Position numbers and translations under genes: made by a program. The notes below the pieces were generated by a model. It was not told the origin of the DNA, did no database searches, and worked only from the letters and a program-made list of their open reading frames with translations. A DNA stretch of 64,000 bases from Rhizobiales bacterium PAR1 (GTDB lineage: Bacteria; Pseudomonadota; Alphaproteobacteria; Rhizobiales; Beijerinckiaceae), in assembly GCA_002256205.1 (NCBI GenBank), contig NKIW01000003.1, positions 434,001 to 498,000 on the forward strand. Direction: 5' to 3'. This document shows positions 46,124 through 56,528 of the stretch, in pieces. Every line of letters starts with the position of its first letter. Within the stretch, counting starts at the first letter, position 1.

Positions 46124-47284
46124 TCATGCCAAAGCTTGAGACAGGTCGTCCTGTAAATCCTCTGCTGCCTCAAGACCGATCGACAGGCGAACCGCATTCG
46201 GTTGAATCTGTGCCTGCTGCATCTGCGCATCGTTCATTGTGCCAGCCCACATCGCGGCTGCATGCACAGCAAGGCTCTCAACGCCTCCAAGGCTTACGGC
46301 GTGCCGAAACAAATTCAGGCGAGACACAAACGCGGTAGTCCGGGCGTAGTCGCCTCTCACCCACACGGACATGACCCCGCCGAAGCCGGTCATTTGTTTT
46401 CGCGCCAGATCAAACTGGGGATGGCTTGGCAATCCGGGATAGAAAACACGCTCGATGCCAGGGTGTCCTTCCAGGAAGGTGGCCACGCTCAGCGCCGTCG
46501 CATTGTGTTGGCGTACACGAATGGGGAGCGTGCGCAGGCTTCTCAGAAGCAACCACGCGTCGAAGGGCGATTGGGTCGCGCCGAGCGTGATCGCCGTATG
46601 CCAGATCTGTTCGCAAAGCGCTTTGCTCGCCACGACAACACCAGCCGTGATGTCGTGGTGGCCGCTCAAATACTTGGTCGCGCTGTGCATGACGATATCG
46701 ACCCCAAAAGACATAGGCTTCTGGTTGATCGGACTTGCAAAGGTGTTGTCACACGAAACCAGTGCCTGCGCTGCCTTGGCCAAGGCGCAGACGCCAGCGA
46801 GATCGGTCAGCGCCATGGTCGGGTTGGCTGGCGTTTCGAGATGGATAAGACGCGTGTTGGGCTGCATGGCCGCCGCGAAAGCACTGACGTCCGTCTGATC
46901 AACGAGAGTCGTTTGCACACCGAAGCGCGGCAGCAATTCGGTCATGATCTTGCTGGTTGCCATGTAGTGATTGTTCTGAGCGACGACATGGTCGCCGGCC
47001 TTCACTTGGGACAGAATGCTTGCCGCAATGCCTCCCATTCCTGACGAGAAGCACAAACCGCTTTCTGCACCCTCCAGCCTCGCGACAAGATGGCCGATGC
47101 GTTCGTGTAACGGGTTGCCGTAGCGGGTATAGTAGCGGCTGTGTTGCGGAGTGCTCGCCATTTCGGCAAATTCTTGAGCGTCCCTCGCCACGAAAGTTGC
47201 CGTGAACGGGATTGATGGCGTGATGGCGCTGTCGGCCGAAAATTTCATGTCAGCGTGCAGGATCTCGGTATCGAGGTGCGGCAT
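46124..47284 (-). CDS. PLP-dependent Cys/Met metabolism lyase (cystathionine/methionine gamma-lyase type)
   Basis: The 386-residue enzyme has the family core YYTRYGNPLHERI, the PLP-binding Ser/Gly run FSSGMGGIAA and the Schiff-base Lys204 in MHSATKYLSGHHD. Such enzymes cleave or make C-S bonds in methionine, cystathionine or homocysteine. The position that is YG in most gamma-lyases here reads NNHYMATSK, so substrate preference may differ. GAGG before the ATG supports the start. It is flanked by IS6 remnants and stands alone. Confidence 0.92.
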   Translation of the reverse strand: MPHLDTEILHADMKFSADSAITPSIPFTATFVARDAQEFAEMASTPQHSRYYTRYGNPLHERIGHLVARLEGAESGLCFSSGMGGIAASILSQVKAGDHVVAQNNHYMATSKIMTELLPRFGVQTTLVDQTDVSAFAAAMQPNTRLIHLETPANPTMALTDLAGVCALAKAAQALVSCDNTFASPINQKPMSFGVDIVMHSATKYLSGHHDITAGVVVASKALCEQIWHTAITLGATQSPFDAWLLLRSLRTLPIRVRQHNATALSVATFLEGHPGIERVFYPGLPSHPQFDLARKQMTGFGGVMSVWVRGDYARTTAFVSRLNLFRHAVSLGGVESLAVHAAAMWAGTMNDAQMQQAQIQPNAVRLSIGLEAAEDLQDDLSQALA

Positions 47285-47833
47285 CTATGCCTCATCATGT
47301 TCGTGAATATTGTGATCGAATAGCAAGAAAGCCGAATGCGTGCGTGTGAACGACTCAAGCCCGATAACGAGCCTATAGTCTTCTTGAAAATTGATCCGGC
47401 AAGCGGATCACAGTTGTATCGTTCACATCGGCAATATCAGAGCAAAATCGGCTTGCCGCTACCGCCGCTGGCCCCTCGAGACGTGCGAAAAGAGGCGCCT
47501 TTTTGAGACTGTCGAAAACTTGGGCATCCCCATCGGTCATGTAGGGACCTCTGCCACCTTCCTCGGGTGTCCAGGTGGGACGGTGGGGGTTCTCACCACG
47601 ACAATAAATCAGGCCCGATGCGGGGAGGATGTCGTGCTGCTCGATCCGCAGTCGCGTTTTGCACCTTCCTGGCACGGGCGCTGGCTCCTCATTGAAGTCG
47701 TCGCGAAGATCGACGGAAACAATCGCCCTCAAAAAGCTGCGCCCGGCACGCCATTGACAAGCCTTTGGCGCGGGGCATGATCAATCCAAAGACGGCAACG
47801 TGCGAACAACAGCACCCAAAGGGAAGAAACACC
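47285..47833 (+). other. intergenic stretch with one decayed IS6 end
   Basis: No convincing gene is seen; the open frame 47373-47732 on the minus strand lacks a ribosome site and any family match. The segment GGCAATATCAGAGCAAAATC at 47430-47449, continuing to CGGCTTGCCG, resembles the IS6 left end and is the only recognisable piece. The last 100 bases should hold the phnD promoter. Confidence 0.4.
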
Positions 47834-48883
47834 ATGAATCGTGCCATGATCTGCGCTGCGCTGATGGCGCTGAGCACTGCACCCACTTGGGCACAGGATG
47901 CCTGCCCGAACCGCGGCGAACTCGATACGCTCTATTGTGATGCCAACAAGGATCTGGTGGCGGATGCACCGACGGATCCGAAGAAATGGCGTGACCCTTC
48001 CACGCTGGTCTGGGCCTATACGCCAGTGGAAGACCCGGCGGTTTATGCCAATATCTTCAAGCCCTTCACCGAGCATCTCGAGAAGTGTACCGGCAAGCGT
48101 ACGGTGTATTACCCTGTGCAATCCAACGCCGCCGAGATCGAGGCGATGCGCTCGGGGCGTCTGCATTTCGCGGGCTTTTCGACCGGTCCGACCGGTTTTG
48201 CCGTCAATCTTGCTGGCGCGGTACCCTTCGCCGCCAAGGGCCTCGGCGAGGAAGTGCGTGGGTACAATCTCCTTGCCATCGTCAAGGCCTCAAGCCCCTA
48301 CCAGAAGCTCACGGACCTCAAGGGCAAGAAGGTCGCACATACCTCGCCCTCCTCGAATTCCGGCAATCTTGCGCCGCGCGTGCTGTTCCCGGACGAGGGA
48401 CTCACCACGGATGCGGACTACAAGCCGCTGATGTCCGGCGGGCATGACAAGTCCATCCTTGGCGTCGTCTCCGGCGATTACGACATGGCCGCTGTGGCTT
48501 CCGACGTTTACGATCGGATGATCACGCGTGGCACGATCAAGAAGGATGACACTCGAATCATCTATCGCAGCCCGGTGTTTCCGACCTCGTCATTCGCCTA
48601 TGCGCATGACCTCAAGCCCGAGCTCGCGAAGAAGCTGACGGAATGCTTCTATGCCTTTCGCTTCCCGCCGGCGATGACCAAGGAATTCAACGGCGACGAC
48701 CGTTTCCTGCCCATCACCTATCTCAAGGAGTGGAAGGTGGTGCGCGAGGTCGCCGAGAAATCCGGCACGCCCTATAACAAGTCCGCCTATGACGCCGAGA
48801 ACCGCCGCGAGGCGGAAGCTGCGGCCAAGAAGGCCGCAGAAGCCGCTGCCAAGGCTGGCCAGCCGGCGGCACCCAAGCCATGA
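47834..48883 (+). CDS. phnD: phosphonate-type ABC transporter binding protein, PhnD
   Basis: The 349-residue protein has a signal peptide ([13 protein letters not shown]) and the PhnD fold: [47 protein letters not shown] and [23 protein letters not shown]. The start at 47834 has GGAAG upstream; the longer frame from 47765 is not needed. The last 30 residues are an Ala/Lys/Glu-rich tail unusual for PhnD. The stop overlaps phnC (ATGA). It would bind a phosphonate or phosphite-like compound. Confidence 0.93.
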   Translation: MNRAMICAALMALSTAPTWAQDACPNRGELDTLYCDANKDLVADAPTDPKKWRDPSTLVWAYTPVEDPAVYANIFKPFTEHLEKCTGKRTVYYPVQSNAAEIEAMRSGRLHFAGFSTGPTGFAVNLAGAVPFAAKGLGEEVRGYNLLAIVKASSPYQKLTDLKGKKVAHTSPSSNSGNLAPRVLFPDEGLTTDADYKPLMSGGHDKSILGVVSGDYDMAAVASDVYDRMITRGTIKKDDTRIIYRSPVFPTSSFAYAHDLKPELAKKLTECFYAFRFPPAMTKEFNGDDRFLPITYLKEWKVVREVAEKSGTPYNKSAYDAENRREAEAAAKKAAEAAAKAGQPAAPKP

Positions 48884-49656
48884 CCCGCGCCGAAACTGGC
48901 GCATCGCTGCTGTCGATCCGCCATCTGAGGAAGGAATATCGTCCCGGCCAGCCGGTACTGAAGGATGTCAGCCTTGATTTTCCGAGCGTGGGTGTCACCG
49001 CGATCATCGGCCCTTCCGGGACTGGCAAATCGACGCTGATCCGCTGCGTCAACCGGCTCGTGACGCCGACCTCGGGCGAAATCCTGTTTGAGGGGCAGGA
49101 TATGGCGAAGCTCTCCGGCAGCACCTTGCGGCTGATGCGGCGACGCATCGGCATGGTGTTTCAAGAGTACAACCTCGTTGACCGCTTGAGCGTCATCGAG
49201 AACGTGCTCTGCGGACGCCTCGGTTACGTGGCGCCGTGGCGTGCCTTCATGCGTCGCTTTCCGCCAGAAGACATCGCGCGTGCCTTCGATCTCATTGATG
49301 CGGTGGGCCTCAGCGAGGAATTCGCCACGCGCCGCGCAGATGCGCTTTCGGGCGGACAGCGCCAGCGCGTCGGCATTGCCCGCGCGATCATGCAGCAGCC
49401 GGCGCTCGTGCTGGCGGATGAGCCGACCTCATCACTCGACCCCAAGACCTCGGTTGAAATCATGGAATTGCTGGCCGAGATCTCGACCAGTCGCGGCGTG
49501 CCGATCATCGTCAATATCCATAACGTTGAGCTCGCGAAGCGCTTTGCGACCCGCATCATCGGCATGACGGGCGGCGCGGTGGTCTATGACGGGCCTCCGG
49601 GTGGGCTGGAGACAGCGCATCTGCATCAGATTTACGGCGGCGAGGATTTCCTGTGA
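48880..49656 (+). CDS. phnC: phosphonate-type ABC transporter ATPase, PhnC
   Basis: The 258-residue ATPase has Walker [10 protein letters not shown], the PhnC-typical insert ([19 protein letters not shown]), signature [15 protein letters not shown] and Walker [14 protein letters not shown]. It overlaps phnD and the first phnE by four bases each. The order phnD-phnC-phnE-phnE is standard for two-permease phosphonate importers. Confidence 0.95.
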   Translation: MTRAETGASLLSIRHLRKEYRPGQPVLKDVSLDFPSVGVTAIIGPSGTGKSTLIRCVNRLVTPTSGEILFEGQDMAKLSGSTLRLMRRRIGMVFQEYNLVDRLSVIENVLCGRLGYVAPWRAFMRRFPPEDIARAFDLIDAVGLSEEFATRRADALSGGQRQRVGIARAIMQQPALVLADEPTSSLDPKTSVEIMELLAEISTSRGVPIIVNIHNVELAKRFATRIIGMTGGAVVYDGPPGGLETAHLHQIYGGEDFL

Positions 49657-50444
49657 GCGTCACAAGGGCGCGCCCGCCCGCCTTTCCGGTGAATTGGCCG
49701 AGCCGCCTCGCGTGGATCGGGCTCGCGCTTTACACGCTCTATGCGACCTCGATCCTCGATCTGACGTGGCAGCGTTTCGTGGTCGGCCTTGGCAATGGCG
49801 CGAAGTTTCTCTCGCGGATGTTTCCGCCCAATCTGGCGGCTGACAAGCTCGCGCTGATCAGCGACGGCATGATCGAGTCGATCCAGATCGCGGTGCTGGC
49901 GACCTTTTTCGGTGTTCTGCTGTCGCTGCCTCTGGGGTTGGCGGCGGCACGCAACCTCGCGCCTGGGTGGCTCTCATGGAGCGCGCGCGGGCTCATCGCG
50001 GTCTTCCGCTCGTTTCATCCGGTGATCGTTTCGATCCTGTTCGTCAAGGCGGTCGGCTTCGGTGCGCTTGCCGGCATACTTGCGCTGATTGTCTCGACGA
50101 TGGGGTTTGTCGCCAAGCTCTTTGCCGAGGTCGTAGAGGAAATGAGCCCCAAACCGGTCGAGGCCGTGCGCGCTACCGGCGCGAACTTCCTCAACCTCCT
50201 CGTGATGGCGGTGATGCCGCAGGTCACGGCACGGTTTGTCGGCCTTTCGGTCTACCAGCTCGATTCCAACCTCAGGAACTCCACCATGGTCGGCATCGTC
50301 GGCGGTGGGGGCATCGGTGCGCCGCTGTTCACGGCCTACCAGCGCTTTGATTATGACGTGGTGCTCACCATCCTGATCGCGATCATCCTGCTGATCCTGC
50401 TGGCTGAAATGGTGTCAGGCCGCATCCGGAGGATTTTCCTGTGA
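49653..50444 (+). CDS. phnE: phosphonate ABC permease, PhnE (first)
   Basis: The 263-residue permease starts at GTG 49653, overlapping the phnC stop. It has the PhnE EAA-like loop [21 protein letters not shown] and the run [21 protein letters not shown]. It forms a heterodimeric channel with the next gene product. Confidence 0.94.
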   Translation: MSVTRARPPAFPVNWPSRLAWIGLALYTLYATSILDLTWQRFVVGLGNGAKFLSRMFPPNLAADKLALISDGMIESIQIAVLATFFGVLLSLPLGLAAARNLAPGWLSWSARGLIAVFRSFHPVIVSILFVKAVGFGALAGILALIVSTMGFVAKLFAEVVEEMSPKPVEAVRATGANFLNLLVMAVMPQVTARFVGLSVYQLDSNLRNSTMVGIVGGGGIGAPLFTAYQRFDYDVVLTILIAIILLILLAEMVSGRIRRIFL

Positions 50445-51235
50445 GCGTCCCCCGTGTCTGGCAGCGCTTCACGCTCGCCGAGCGCATTGCCCGAGCAATC
50501 CTCTATGTCTGCGTGGTGATCGCGGTCGTCTGGTCGATCCGGACCATCGAGGTCATTCCGGAATTCCTCTATGATGCACCGGAGCAGACGGCGGATCTTT
50601 TCTCGCGGATGTGGCCTTTCGATTGGGCCTTTTACCCCAAGGCGATTCATGCGGCGTTGATCGAGACTTTCCATATCGCAACGCTCGGCACGCTGATCGC
50701 TATTGTGCTGGCGCTGCCGCTCTCGTTTCTGGCGGCGCGCAACTTTGTCTCGAACCCGCTCCTCAATTTCGTGGCGCAATTCATTTTCGTGGCCTCCCGC
50801 TCGGTCAATTCGTTGATCTGGGCGCTACTGTTCGTGGCGATTTTCGGCCCCGGCGCGCTATCAGGCGTGCTCTCGATCGCATTTCGCTCGATTGGCTTTG
50901 TCGGCAAGCTCTTTGGCGAGGCGCTGGAGGAGGCGCAGGTCGGCCCCATCGAAGCGCTGACGGCTGCGGGTGCTCCGCGCTCGATGTTGCTCGTGAAGGG
51001 TTATTGGCCGCAGGTGGAACCGGCTTTCTGGTCGATTGCGCTGCTGCGCTGGGACATCAACATCCGCGAATCCGCTGTTCTCGGGCTTGTCGGCGCGGGC
51101 GGTATCGGTGTCGCGCTCGATGCGGCGATGAACAACCTCTACTGGGATCAGGTCGGGCTTATCCTCGCGGTGATTTTCGCCGTGGTGATCGTGACGGAGA
51201 TTGTCACCTCGTCGATCCGCTCCCGCATCCTCTGA
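50441..51235 (+). CDS. phnE: phosphonate ABC permease, PhnE (second)
   Basis: The 264-residue permease also begins at a GTG overlapping the previous stop. It has the loop EALEEAQVGPIEALTAAGA and RWDINIRESAVLGLVGAGG. No phnF, phnG-M (C-P lyase) or phosphonatase genes follow; instead a convergent hydrolase gene lies 92 bases away, so the imported compound must be used through genes elsewhere. Confidence 0.94.
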   Translation: MSVPRVWQRFTLAERIARAILYVCVVIAVVWSIRTIEVIPEFLYDAPEQTADLFSRMWPFDWAFYPKAIHAALIETFHIATLGTLIAIVLALPLSFLAARNFVSNPLLNFVAQFIFVASRSVNSLIWALLFVAIFGPGALSGVLSIAFRSIGFVGKLFGEALEEAQVGPIEALTAAGAPRSMLLVKGYWPQVEPAFWSIALLRWDINIRESAVLGLVGAGGIGVALDAAMNNLYWDQVGLILAVIFAVVIVTEIVTSSIRSRIL

Positions 51236-51327
51236 GGGCGCATTCAGTTGATGCCGATGCGCTCGGGAACGGGCGCTTCGGCATGCTTCGCCATCATGCC
51301 TGGAGCTGGATCAACCGCATCAGCGCT

Positions 51328-53496
51328 TCAAGGCGCGAGCCGGATGCCCTCGTCCTCAGCCTGCTTGATCAGGAAGCGCGCATCCTCTTCAAGGAGCATC
51401 CGCTGCTTGACTGAAGCTTCGGTAGCCTTGCGGATCGCCTGAACATAGGCCTCCTTGGTCGGGTAGCGTTCTTCGACCGAGGGGCGCGGATCGCCGGTCT
51501 GTTCGCGCTCCGCCTTCGATTTGGCGAAGGGGATATAGGCCCCTTGAAACAAGCAGAACCCGTCCTCGAAGCGATCCTTGCGGCCGACATTCCACGACAT
51601 CATCGTTGCAATCGGCACTTGCTGGTAGATGGATTTGACGCCGCCGGCATCCATGCCGTCGCTATCCGCCTGAGGCACGAGAATGCCGTAGCTCTGCACA
51701 CCCGGCTTCGGCGGCTCGATGGTGATGATGCCGGAGGAATCGCCAGCCTTGTAGAGTGGGCCGAAGTCAAACACCTGCAACGGGTTGTGGTTGCCGAGAT
51801 AACGCAGGGCAGGGCGCTGCACATTGCCATAAGCATTGGCGGGGATTGCCGGCACGCGGACCTGATTGGGCGCGACGAGTGTACCGTTGTCGATCCGTGG
51901 CGTGATGCTTTCCGGCGGCGTCTTGCCGGTTTTCACCCAGTCTTTCAACTCGGTCAGCAAGGAGCGCATCGCCCAGGTATGCGGGTTGGGGTTCGCCTGC
52001 TGCACGCAGTTGCCATAGGGCGGCGCGATCGGCAGGGGCAGCGGGGCTGAACTATGCTGGGTTGAGGCGAGGATGAAAGTGCGGACGGACTTGGGGTCCG
52101 CCACATCCTTCGAGCCGAGCGGATCGGTCAGGCCGAGCGACTGCCGCCCCTCGAAGACCTCCAGCGCGGTCGCGACATGGAAAAGCTTCGGGCAGGAGCC
52201 ATTGGCCGCGCAACGGTCGAGAATGCCCTGCCGCCGTTTGGTAATGGGGTCGTATTGGCTCGCGTAGTGGAACGGGAAATCATAGGCCTGATAGAGGTGG
52301 TCGATCTGGTCGCCCCAGGCGCGGCCGGGATGGCCGAAGCGCACGTTGAGCGGCATCAGCCCGCCGCCGATATGCGGCTTCGCGCCCTCGTAGGCGATGC
52401 GCCCTTTCTCGTCAGCATTGAAGCCGAGATGGAGATAGGAGCGGATAAAGCGCCCGCTTTGCGAAGTGCCTACCACGATGGCCTTGTTGTCGGCGCGATA
52501 AACAGGGTTGGCATTGCCTGCCGCATCCTTCTTCTCGAACTTGAAGAAAGTGCCGACATCGCGCAACGCGGCAAAGCCGAGGCCAAGAACCAGCGGGTCT
52601 TTCGCCTGATAGATCAGCTCATACAGCCTGCCGGGCTGGAAACCGGATTTGAGACAGACATTGGTATCGTTCACCTCCGCCGGCTTGCCCTCATCACAAG
52701 TCCCGAAGGACCATTCGGACGCCGGGATCACAACGCGCGGCGCATTCTCTTTCGCGCGTACCGTGAGACTGGGCAGAAAGCCGCCCGCCAGCGGCTTGGT
52801 GTTGTCGGTCGAGACGGTGGGGTAGGCAGTATGGACGCGCGCGGTGAAGAAGCCGTTCGAGAGCGGCAGCGATTTCGTCGCGCTCGCCACCACCATTTCC
52901 GAGCGCAGGATGCCGGTGATCGCCGAGCCATCCCGGTTCTTCGCAATCGGAACCTGAAGCCGTACGCGGTTGCCACCGGCGACGAGATCAGCCTGCCAGC
53001 CGAACCAGATGACGGTGTAGCCTTCCTTCATCAGGAAGCCATCGCCACCGGATTTCACCGCATTCCAATCCGCACCGTCATTTGGCATGTTGGCGTTGAA
53101 GTTGCGCAGCGTGAGCTTGTTGCCGCGATTGACGACCTCCACCAGCAGCGTGCCATTGCTTTTGGCCCCGTCTTTCGGGCGAATGATCTCGATATCGGTG
53201 ACGTATTCGACCTCGCCCTTGGCATTCCTCGGCGCAAGGTCAATATCCTGAATGATGCGATTGCCACGTGCTTTCGGATCGACCGCGCCATAGGCCTTCC
53301 CGGTCAGCTTCTCGTAGGTGCCGACCGTGCCAAAGCTCTTGCCTTCAAAGGCGGGCTCGACCTTGGTGATCTCAAGCCGAACGATCCGCGCTTCGGCGGA
53401 GGTGCCGTAAGCACCCGCTGCAGCGAGAATGCCGGCCGCCAACGTTCTGCGGCTGCAGAATGAGCCCCGCGCCAACTGCTTGCGCCTGAATGCCAT
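51328..53496 (-). CDS. secreted alpha/beta hydrolase-domain protein
   Basis: The 722-residue protein has a basic leader and hydrophobic stretch (RRTLAAGILAAAGAYGTSAEA), then a large domain ending in an alpha/beta hydrolase fold. The likely nucleophile elbow is GTSQSGRFIRSYLHLGF. It is close to the large alpha/beta hydrolase-domain proteins common in Hyphomicrobiales. GGGGGGAC before ATG 53496 sets the start; the longer frame from 53532 is not needed. An esterase or lactonase role outside the cytoplasm is likely, substrate unknown. Confidence 0.88.
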   Translation of the reverse strand: MAFRRKQLARGSFCSRRTLAAGILAAAGAYGTSAEARIVRLEITKVEPAFEGKSFGTVGTYEKLTGKAYGAVDPKARGNRIIQDIDLAPRNAKGEVEYVTDIEIIRPKDGAKSNGTLLVEVVNRGNKLTLRNFNANMPNDGADWNAVKSGGDGFLMKEGYTVIWFGWQADLVAGGNRVRLQVPIAKNRDGSAITGILRSEMVVASATKSLPLSNGFFTARVHTAYPTVSTDNTKPLAGGFLPSLTVRAKENAPRVVIPASEWSFGTCDEGKPAEVNDTNVCLKSGFQPGRLYELIYQAKDPLVLGLGFAALRDVGTFFKFEKKDAAGNANPVYRADNKAIVVGTSQSGRFIRSYLHLGFNADEKGRIAYEGAKPHIGGGLMPLNVRFGHPGRAWGDQIDHLYQAYDFPFHYASQYDPITKRRQGILDRCAANGSCPKLFHVATALEVFEGRQSLGLTDPLGSKDVADPKSVRTFILASTQHSSAPLPLPIAPPYGNCVQQANPNPHTWAMRSLLTELKDWVKTGKTPPESITPRIDNGTLVAPNQVRVPAIPANAYGNVQRPALRYLGNHNPLQVFDFGPLYKAGDSSGIITIEPPKPGVQSYGILVPQADSDGMDAGGVKSIYQQVPIATMMSWNVGRKDRFEDGFCLFQGAYIPFAKSKAEREQTGDPRPSVEERYPTKEAYVQAIRKATEASVKQRMLLEEDARFLIKQAEDEGIRLAP

Positions 53497-53577
53497 AGTC
53501 GTCCCCCCGCATGTTTTGTTTGTTGCGGGCATCAGACCCTGAATGCGCGAAAATCACAACGGTTCTGGCTAGCGACA

Positions 53578-53685
53578 GCCTCTGTCGAAAGCGCAAACGT
53601 GTTGGCTTCCAAATTGTTCAGTATCCGCTGTCGCTGCGGAATGTGACCTGTTCCACGAGCGGGGCATCGACACCAGATGGTCGAT
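53578..53685 (+). mobile_element. IS6-type insertion sequence fragment (copy e)
   Basis: GTATCCGCTGTCGCTGCGGA at 53621-53640 and the following CTGTTCCACGAGCGGGGCATC match the IS6 transposase start (YPLSLRN ... HERGI) with small deletions. The upstream CCTCTGTCGAAAGC may be a worn left end. Nothing further is recognisable. Confidence 0.65.
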
Positions 53686-53801
53686 GCCGGCGTAGGGCGC
53701 TTTCTCAGACTATTTTGGTTTATCTGACAGGATCCGCATCTCAGAAATCTAGTCGTAGGAAATTCAGAGCGCGTCAGAGCAGGGGCCTTGGCAGCGCGAG
53801 T

Positions 53802-54400
53802 TTAACCTCTGCCGCCAGATCCACCGCCAGGTCCGCCACCACCTCCGGGTCCTGCTCCGCCACCAGGTCCACCGGGACCTCCCGGTCCACCACCACGACC
53901 ACCATCGCTACCTCGATTGGCGACGTTGATTGTGTTGGCGAGAAGGCTGCCATCCGCCTGCCGATTAAGCATCAGGACTTGAGGCTGCGAGAAATCCAGA
54001 GCTTGCAGCGTATCGCCGACCCGGGCAGAGAGCGTGCCGTCGGCCGTGATAACCCGACCGTTGCCGATCCGAACAAAGCCCTCAACCAGCATTTGCTCAA
54101 ACTCAAGGCGCAATACCGGCGCTGGACGCACCGCCGTGACGCTCATCCCACCGCCGCTGCTCATCCCACCGCCGCTGCTCTTGCCTTCCGCCGTGATGCG
54201 ACGGCCGATATTGCCAGCAAGACCCTCGCCTCGCAGCGCCAGATCTCCGATCTGATAGCCGCCATCGGCGCCAGCTCTCAAAATGCCGGTAATCCGTGCA
54301 GTCATATCGGGAGCAGTCTCAATCAGCGTTGCGACGATTACGCCATCTGGACGACGGAAGCCACTGACAGCGACCCACTCTCCATTCGACGGAACCTCCG
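53802..54400 (-). pseudogene. DUF5666-type secreted protein, 5' end deleted
   Basis: The frame contains repeating short beta units (EWVAVSGFRRPDGVIVATLI, GILRAGADGGYQIGDLAL, RVGDTLQALDFSQPQVLML), typical of DUF5666 proteins, and ends in a Gly/Pro-rich tail with repeated GGPGG. A small tandem repeat encodes SSGGGM twice (about 54147-54182). The family N-terminus and signal peptide are missing: upstream of about 54400 the same bases encode a peroxidase on the other strand, so the long open frame to 54809 is only apparent. The likely result is a dead gene. Confidence 0.75.
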
Positions 54401-55814
54401 CGCCGGGTGGCGCGGTTACACCTATCTCGGCCAGTTTATTGATCACGACCTGACTTTGAATCCGGCTGACAGGTTCGAGCCTGGCAGCGCGCAGAATGCG
54501 ATCAATCTCCGGACCGCGCGGTTCGACCTTGATTCCCTCTATGGTCGCGGGCCGGCCGATCAACCCTACCTCTATGAAAAGGATGGGCGCCGCCTTCAGG
54601 TCGGCCGCCGTCTGACGGAGGTTGGGGCCGCTTCCCGCATGCAGGATCATCCGCGCGCCAACAGCCACGCGCTGATCGGCGACAAGCGCAACGATGAAAA
54701 TGTCATTGTCAGTCAGCTGCATTCCGTTTTTCGCCATTTTCATAACCGCGTCGCGGCAGACCACCCGAAGGCGGATTTCGCTGACGTGCAACGGATCGTC
54801 ACCCACCATTACCAGTGGATGGTGCTGACTGATTTTCTGCCGCGTCTGTGCGACGATGCGGTAATGCGCTCACTGCTGCCCGGATTTGGAAGTGGCGGGC
54901 GCATTTCGGATGGGCGTGCCATCCTCGGCGTGACCAGGGATCTCAAGGCAGGTGAATTGCCGCTGGAATTTGCCACTGCTGCTTACCGGATGGGGCATTC
55001 CATGGTTCGCCCGGTTTACCGGCTGAATTCCCGGATGCAGGGCAGCGCCGAGGAGCGTCGTATGAACCCGGCCATTGCCGGTCGCCGGTTGATTTTCGCC
55101 GCTTCGCAGTATGCCAGGTTGAACGGCTTTCGTGCCTTTCCAGATGAGTGGGCGATTGATTGGAAACTCTATTTCGAGGTGGATCGGACGCTCGAGGCGG
55201 GCCGTATTGCAGACGGCATCCGGCGTGTTCAGGCGTCCTACAAGATCGATACATCCCTGACCAATCCGCTTGCCTTCCTGCCGGAGTTTTCCGAGTCCAT
55301 GCGCAGTGGCGATCTCGCCCGGGATACCAATGGACAGCCCAAACCCAAGGCGTTCGGTATGCCCAATCTGGCCTATCGCAACCTATTGCGCGGCGCCCAG
55401 TTTGGTATGCCCAGCGGGCAGGATGTCGCGCGTTCCCTTGGTATCGAACCGATCGCCGATCGGCATTTGCGGGTCGGCAAGGCCACCGTCGAAGGCCTCG
55501 ATGAAAACCGGTCAATTACGGAGTATGGCGATAGTTTCCGCAACAATGCCCCGCTCTGGTTCTACGTGTTGGCAGAAGCCCAACATCAGTGGTCCGAAGC
55601 TGCGCGGGCCCATAAGGGGAGCAAGGAAGAGCGCGATGCCTTGCCTTCGCGCCTTGGTCCGGTCGGAGCCCGGCTTGTCGCGGAATCTTTCGTGGCTTTG
55701 ATGATGAAAGACGACAATTCCGTGTTGCATGCCGACCGCAACTGGAAGCCGGACTATGCTCGAAACGGCCGCTTCTCGATGGCCGAACTGGTGCAGACCA
55801 GCGGCGTGGTCTGA
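54400..55814 (+). pseudogene. animal-type haem peroxidase, N-terminal part deleted
   Basis: From about 54405 the frame reads GYTYLGQFIDHDLT, the distal-His motif of animal-type haem peroxidases, followed by ARFDLDSLYGRGP, HNRVA, YQWMVLTDFLPRL, YRMGHSMVRPVY and ARLVAESFVALM, covering most of the catalytic domain. The expected signal and N-terminal portion (about 80-100 residues) is absent; the upstream open frame to 53511 is the reverse of the DUF5666 gene. Unless a new start is used it is probably not expressed. Confidence 0.78.
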
Positions 55815-55850
55815 AGCGACAGCACCAGAAGGAACGGATCACAAGCGAGG

Positions 55851-55910
55851 GGCCCTGCCTGTGGGAAATTGGCAGGGTCGGGGGCGCAGCTAGGTCGATG
55901 CCATGTCGAT
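55851..55910 (+). mobile_element. IS6-type left-end remnant (copy f)
   Basis: GGAAATTGGCAGGGTCGGGG and the following TAGGTCGATGCCATGTCGA match the left end and start-codon region of copy b (26568-26640). The coding part is lost after about five codons. Confidence 0.65.
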
Positions 55911-55928
55911 CTTTTTAGCTTTGTCGCA

Positions 55929-56528
55929 TCACACCTCGAACCAGTGCACCGATGGCCCGAGATTATGCACCCGGCAGCTTCCGATGGTGCCAGTCATACC
56001 CCAGGCATTATGAATATGGCCGCAGAGTACCAGGCGCGGCTGCCGGTGTTCAATGATCGAGAGAATGGCCCGGCTACCCTCATTCCTGCCATTGCGTTGG
56101 AGGTCCGCGACACCGAAGGGTGGCGAATGTGTCACCAGCACAGCACCTTCTGGGCAGTTGACCAGCAAATCACTGGCTTCCGTCTCCTCAAGCCGCTGGT
56201 TCCATGGCTTGTCCGCTCCGGCTGGAATTTCGTAACCCAGCCCAAAAAACGGGATACCTTGAATAACAGCACCGGTTCCGTGCAGGAGGTGTGCCGTCCG
56301 CCAGTTTTGCATGGCTCCCTGCATCTCAGCGAGACAGTCGTGATTACCTGCGACGAAGACGACGGGCACCGGGATGTGCCGCAAAATCTCTAAGGTGTCT
56401 GTAAGGCCCTCTCCCTTCGTTGCGAAGTCGCCCGCGCCAACGACGACATCCGCCAGCATGGATGCATCCACGATCGCTTGAGCGATCTCATGATTACGAT
56501 GCAAATCGCTGAAGGCCAGAATCTTCAT
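55929..56528 (-). CDS. calcineurin-like metallophosphoesterase
   Basis: The 199-residue enzyme has all five motifs of the family: Asp8/His10 (FSDLHRN), GAGDF, GNHDC, VLVTHSPP and CGHIHNAW. It likely hydrolyses a phosphomonoester or diester with two metal ions; the substrate cannot be told. AAGG upstream of the ATG supports the start. It is preceded by a remnant of IS6 and has no operon partners. Confidence 0.92.
   Translation of the reverse strand: MKILAFSDLHRNHEIAQAIVDASMLADVVVGAGDFATKGEGLTDTLEILRHIPVPVVFVAGNHDCLAEMQGAMQNWRTAHLLHGTGAVIQGIPFFGLGYEIPAGADKPWNQRLEETEASDLLVNCPEGAVLVTHSPPFGVADLQRNGRNEGSRAILSIIEHRQPRLVLCGHIHNAWGMTGTIGSCRVHNLGPSVHWFEV

Noticed and set aside
53802-54809. A 335-residue minus-strand protein
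   Set aside because: Only the part up to about 54400 is DUF5666-like; the N-terminal third is antisense to the peroxidase.
53511-55814. A single 767-residue plus-strand protein covering the peroxidase
   Set aside because: The first 300 residues are the reverse of the DUF5666 gene and of an IS6 fragment, with no family signal before the distal-His motif near 54420.
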